Source: Verrucomicrobiales bacterium (GTDB lineage Bacteria > Verrucomicrobiota > Verrucomicrobiia > Limisphaerales > DUCD01). From it: a stretch of 32,144 nt of DNA. Each line of letters begins with the position of its first letter. Position 1 is the first letter of the stretch. The DNA is taken from contig DUCD01000033.1 of the NCBI GenBank assembly GCA_012959985.1, positions 10,278 through 42,421 on the forward strand. The letters run 5' to 3'. This document shows positions 28,739 through 32,144 of the stretch, in pieces. The notes beneath the pieces were generated by a model. It was not told the origin of the DNA. It did not search any database and worked only from the letters and a program-made list of their open reading frames with translations. The position numbers and the translations under genes were made by a program.

Positions 28739-31306
28739 ATGTCCTACCGGAAAACCCGACATAAAAGCCGGCTAGATCCTGCAATTATTGGTTTCCTGCC
28801 TTGGATGCTGGGAATTTTTATTGCTCCGGTTTGGTTCGGTGGCGTAACTCATGCAGCTCAATCTGCCATAGGAGGGTTATTTGCTTGCTCCCTATTCCTT
28901 ACCAGCAGAAACATTCGAGGTTTTGAAAAACCTTTTCTTCCAAAATGGCTAACTTTTTCAGTCACTTTCTTTCTACTCCTTCCCTTGATTCCACTTCCCG
29001 TATTCATTTTAGAGGCAATTAACCCGGAAAGAATCAGACTCCAGCAAGTTTTCCCAATTAATTCAGACCAAAACTGGTCATTTCAAATGTCGACTCTGTC
29101 GACGGCGAACACTCTCTATAGAATTTGGCAAATCCTTCTGATCATAACCTGCTTTCAACTGGCGAGGAGTGCTGCTGTTGTGCGCGGGATGCCCCGGTTG
29201 TTACCCTACCTTATTGGAACAACTTTGCTCACGATCACGTGCGCGGATATTGTCTACCGGTTAAATGATCAGTCAAAGATTCTCGGCATATGGGAGACTC
29301 CATTCAACAACGCCGGAGCGGGTACTTTTATTAATCGTAATCATTATGCAGATTGGGCCTACCTATCAGGACTTTTTCTCCTTGGAAGCCTAATCAGGTC
29401 ATTTGCCCCCATATCAGCAACAGAAAGAAAGTCCGACAAAACCAATCACAGATCGAAATGGGGAGCCATTTACCTCCTAATCTGTTTTTCAGGCGGAATT
29501 GGATGCGCCGTCATCAGCGGATCACGCGGTGGTTTTCTAGCTTTTTTTGTAGGTTTGGCCATGTTCGCCTTTCTTCTTACCCGTCACTCAATAAAGCCCA
29601 CCCGGTGGCTCATCTTACTCTATATAACCGGAACAATTGTTCTTCTTCTTTTTTCGGTTGGAGATTTTTTATGGCAACGTATCGGAGACACAGCTTTGGA
29701 CACCTCTTCCTATGGCAAGTGGAAACTGTGGCATGATTCGTTGAATCTGATTCAGAAATTTCCAGTAATGGGTATCGGTTGGGGTAATTTCATGACCGCC
29801 TTTTCTTTATATCCAAACCAATTTGATACTTCTGTTCCTTGGTATGCGGAAAACGATTACCTGCAAATGGTCATCGAAAGTGGAATTCTTGGAGCACTGT
29901 TCCTCTTCGCCTTCCTGTTCCGAATGATGCAAAGCTGCCTACAGGTATCCATCAGCCGGTTATCCAGAGAACCAGAACTGCTGATCGGAGCGACTGCGGC
30001 ATTTACTGGTTTTTTGCTCCATGCTTTTTTTGAATTTGTTTCTCACATTATGGCCAACGCCCTACTGGCCGCCACCATGGCTGGTTTCTGTATCGGGTCT
30101 CGCGATCGATTCAAAAGCCCCAACCTCGTTCCGCCTCCGACTTACCTCCAATCGTTATCTCATATCGGGTGGGCAACAATGCTTCTCGGAATTGCCTGTC
30201 TACAGGGAATTGGAACTTATCGATGGTATCAGGCAAGGCAATCCGACACACCCGAGCTAACTTCCACTCAAATGAAGCAGTCTCTGGATTATTGGCCGAT
30301 TTCTTCCAATAGGCGCATCGGAATGACCCGGTTGGAAATCTATTCCATCGAGAACAGGTCGGCTGAAAATCGTCAATCTGAATACAAACGTGTTCTTCAA
30401 GAAATCGACCGCAATCTGACTCTGGACCCCTTTAACTGGGAACTCAGATTAGAAAGGACTTGGTTAAAGGTCTTCTTTTCCAAAAACCTGAAAGAGGTGG
30501 AACATGAAATTATTCAGACCTCGAATATCAATCCCGGACAAAAGGATATCCCGTTTAGGTTTGCCGAACATATTGCGACATTCAACCCCCTCAGTGCTCA
30601 AAGAATCCTCAAGAAGGCAGAATACCGGACTCCTGAAAACTTGCTGAAATCTCTTAAACTATCATGGGAATTGTTCGCTGACACTCGTTTGCTCTGGGAT
30701 TTGATTCCCAACAACTTCTCAGGAAGAATGATCCTTGGCGATTTTGCATTGCTTCAAAAGAAATATGCCTTTGCAGCGGATGTTTTCTGGATGTGTGCCG
30801 AAGAAAACCCCGGATACCTTCCTGCTGAAAAACTGTTACAGAGCAAACGCCCCGACCTGACTCTATTGCTTTTGGATCGAATGAAGGTTTCAAATCAAAA
30901 TGAATTGCTTAAGGCGAGAGCCTTTTCTAAATCGGGTAATAATTCACAGGCACTGAAATTAATTCGAACCCTTTTTCGAAAAAGCGAATACGATTCACTT
31001 CTCCGAATCCCCCACTCAATCAACCATCCAAAACCTGAACTTGAAGCAATGCTGAGCCAAACCCGGACAGATCAACTGATCGCTGTACAAGAGTTGGCTG
31101 AAAACGAGTTTCTGAAGAAAGCTGATGATCGAGACAGAAGGTTGTTGGACCGTTTATGTGAAGTTGATTCAGAGAATCTTCGAGTGCAGTGGATACGCTT
31201 TCAGACTTGTTTTGATCAAAAGGACTTTACTGCCGCGATCAATTACGGCTTAAACTTGGGCCCCCAAGTCCTCAACCGCACCACAGTCGGGAAGTCTTTG
31301 CCATAA
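28739..31306 (+). CDS. O-antigen ligase/polymerase (Wzy/WaaL-like) membrane protein with C-terminal TPR-like region
   Basis: 855 aa; about a dozen hydrophobic segments, NNAGAGTFINRNHYADW, ISGSRGGFLAFFVG, FPVMGIGWGNFM motifs of the Wzy_C family; long helical soluble C-terminus. Confidence 0.85.
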   Translation: MSYRKTRHKSRLDPAIIGFLPWMLGIFIAPVWFGGVTHAAQSAIGGLFACSLFLTSRNIRGFEKPFLPKWLTFSVTFFLLLPLIPLPVFILEAINPERIRLQQVFPINSDQNWSFQMSTLSTANTLYRIWQILLIITCFQLARSAAVVRGMPRLLPYLIGTTLLTITCADIVYRLNDQSKILGIWETPFNNAGAGTFINRNHYADWAYLSGLFLLGSLIRSFAPISATERKSDKTNHRSKWGAIYLLICFSGGIGCAVISGSRGGFLAFFVGLAMFAFLLTRHSIKPTRWLILLYITGTIVLLLFSVGDFLWQRIGDTALDTSSYGKWKLWHDSLNLIQKFPVMGIGWGNFMTAFSLYPNQFDTSVPWYAENDYLQMVIESGILGALFLFAFLFRMMQSCLQVSISRLSREPELLIGATAAFTGFLLHAFFEFVSHIMANALLAATMAGFCIGSRDRFKSPNLVPPPTYLQSLSHIGWATMLLGIACLQGIGTYRWYQARQSDTPELTSTQMKQSLDYWPISSNRRIGMTRLEIYSIENRSAENRQSEYKRVLQEIDRNLTLDPFNWELRLERTWLKVFFSKNLKEVEHEIIQTSNINPGQKDIPFRFAEHIATFNPLSAQRILKKAEYRTPENLLKSLKLSWELFADTRLLWDLIPNNFSGRMILGDFALLQKKYAFAADVFWMCAEENPGYLPAEKLLQSKRPDLTLLLLDRMKVSNQNELLKARAFSKSGNNSQALKLIRTLFRKSEYDSLLRIPHSINHPKPELEAMLSQTRTDQLIAVQELAENEFLKKADDRDRRLLDRLCEVDSENLRVQWIRFQTCFDQKDFTAAINYGLNLGPQVLNRTTVGKSLP

Positions 31307-31930
31307 AGAGGATTGCAGCATGCCCATAGAATAGTGGCTTCTATCCATGAGTTGGAATCCGGACTGTGCGATATAAGGATGTGCGGTAACCAGAATACGG
31401 TTTTCGAGATTAGCTGCATAATAAAAAAAAGCATAGAGAAACCAGATCCAGATTTTTGCTCGAATTCTAGTGAACCCCGAATTGGGATAATGAAAATCAG
31501 AAACAAGCCATCGGCAGGAGTCATTCGCGCTGGTTCCGATATTAGAAATCAGACGGCTCAGTTGATCTCCAGAAAAACAATCCAGGAAAAAATGAGTGAC
31601 GACAGCATCATAGTAGTTCGGCTCAAAATTAAACTTATCAATAGAAATACGGTGAAACTTCACCCGTAAATTCAATGCGTCACCGCTGGTTGAAATCAAT
31701 GCCTGGGCTTTCCTTACCATCGCTGGACTATTGTCCACGCAATCCACTCGCGCATGCTCATTGTGCCGTAACAACCTGTTTAGGAAACGCCCATCCCCTT
31801 CTCCCAGAATCAAAATAGAACGCGAGTCGCTCAATGCATCCAGATACCGGAAACGACAGCGTTCAAGGTCCTTTCCGAATACTAAATATTCCATGTATGA
31901 ATAAACTGCTGCCAATCGATCAAAGGACAT
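31250..31930 (-). CDS. Class I SAM-dependent methyltransferase
   Basis: 226 aa; ILILGEGDGRFLNRLL motif I, VDCVDNSPAMVRKAQ motif II, YDAVVTHFFLDCF. Confidence 0.85.
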   Translation of the reverse strand: MSFDRLAAVYSYMEYLVFGKDLERCRFRYLDALSDSRSILILGEGDGRFLNRLLRHNEHARVDCVDNSPAMVRKAQALISTSGDALNLRVKFHRISIDKFNFEPNYYDAVVTHFFLDCFSGDQLSRLISNIGTSANDSCRWLVSDFHYPNSGFTRIRAKIWIWFLYAFFYYAANLENRILVTAHPYIAQSGFQLMDRSHYSMGMLQSSLWQRLPDCGAVEDLGAQV

Positions 31931-31942
31931 GAATAGATCACC

Positions 31943-32144
31943 TTACATGAAAGTTAGAAGCGGACTCAACATTACCAAATCCGCTAAACATCTTTTTATT
32001 TCCGATTCGGTTCTGAACAAAAATCGATCGATCAACCAAAAACCCATCACGGTTAAACCAACAGCACAGAAGAATTCAAAGTTTTCCGGAACAGGTTTAA
32101 ACAGGTAGAACAGGAAGGCGGCCAGTAAGGGAAATAGACTGACT
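31943..32144 (-). CDS. C-terminal part of a membrane protein truncated at the window edge
   Basis: Hand translation: VSLFPLLAAFLFYLFKPVPENFEFFCAVGLTVMGFWLIDRFLFRTESEIKRCLADLVMLSPLLTFM*; open to the window end, 12 nt upstream of the methyltransferase. Confidence 0.55.
   Translation of the reverse strand, partial: VSLFPLLAAFLFYLFKPVPENFEFFCAVGLTVMGFWLIDRFLFRTESEIKRCLADLVMLSPLLTFM

Noticed and set aside
1-32144. CRISPR arrays, tRNA or rRNA genes, insertion sequences
   Set aside because: No regularly spaced direct repeats, tRNA-like cloverleaf sequence, rRNA motifs or transposase ORFs were recognised.

Overview
32 kb of bacterial chromosome, densely coding, with no tRNA, rRNA, CRISPR array or transposase that I can support. 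The gene content looks like Verrucomicrobiota/Planctomycetota or a related group, but that is a guess. Four blocks: (A) a minus-strand gene train, about 9742 to 1: two secreted PQQ-like beta-propeller proteins (the first with a C-terminal LamG-like region), a DUF3311-type small membrane protein, a sodium:solute symporter frame broken by one in-frame TGA, an EhpF/LuxE/PaaK-like adenylating enzyme, an aldehyde-dehydrogenase-fold protein with acyl-reductase-like features, an iron-dependent alcohol dehydrogenase, and the start of another protein at the window edge. This looks like a transport plus carboxylate-to-aldehyde-to-alcohol module and is the best candidate for an undescribed system. (B) A minus-strand set: peroxiredoxin, aconitase, PhnD/SsuA-like lipoprotein, hybrid histidine kinase, and two-subunit NAD-type formate dehydrogenase (NuoE/F-like plus molybdopterin alpha subunit with Cys at the active site). 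(C) A plus-strand exopolysaccharide export cluster: secreted unknown, outer-membrane beta-barrel, Wza-like export protein, Wzc-like tyrosine kinase with an unusual C-terminal extension, and an O-antigen ligase/polymerase-like membrane protein. (D) Convergent minus-strand methyltransferase and a truncated membrane protein. All family calls come from reading motifs; no database search was run.
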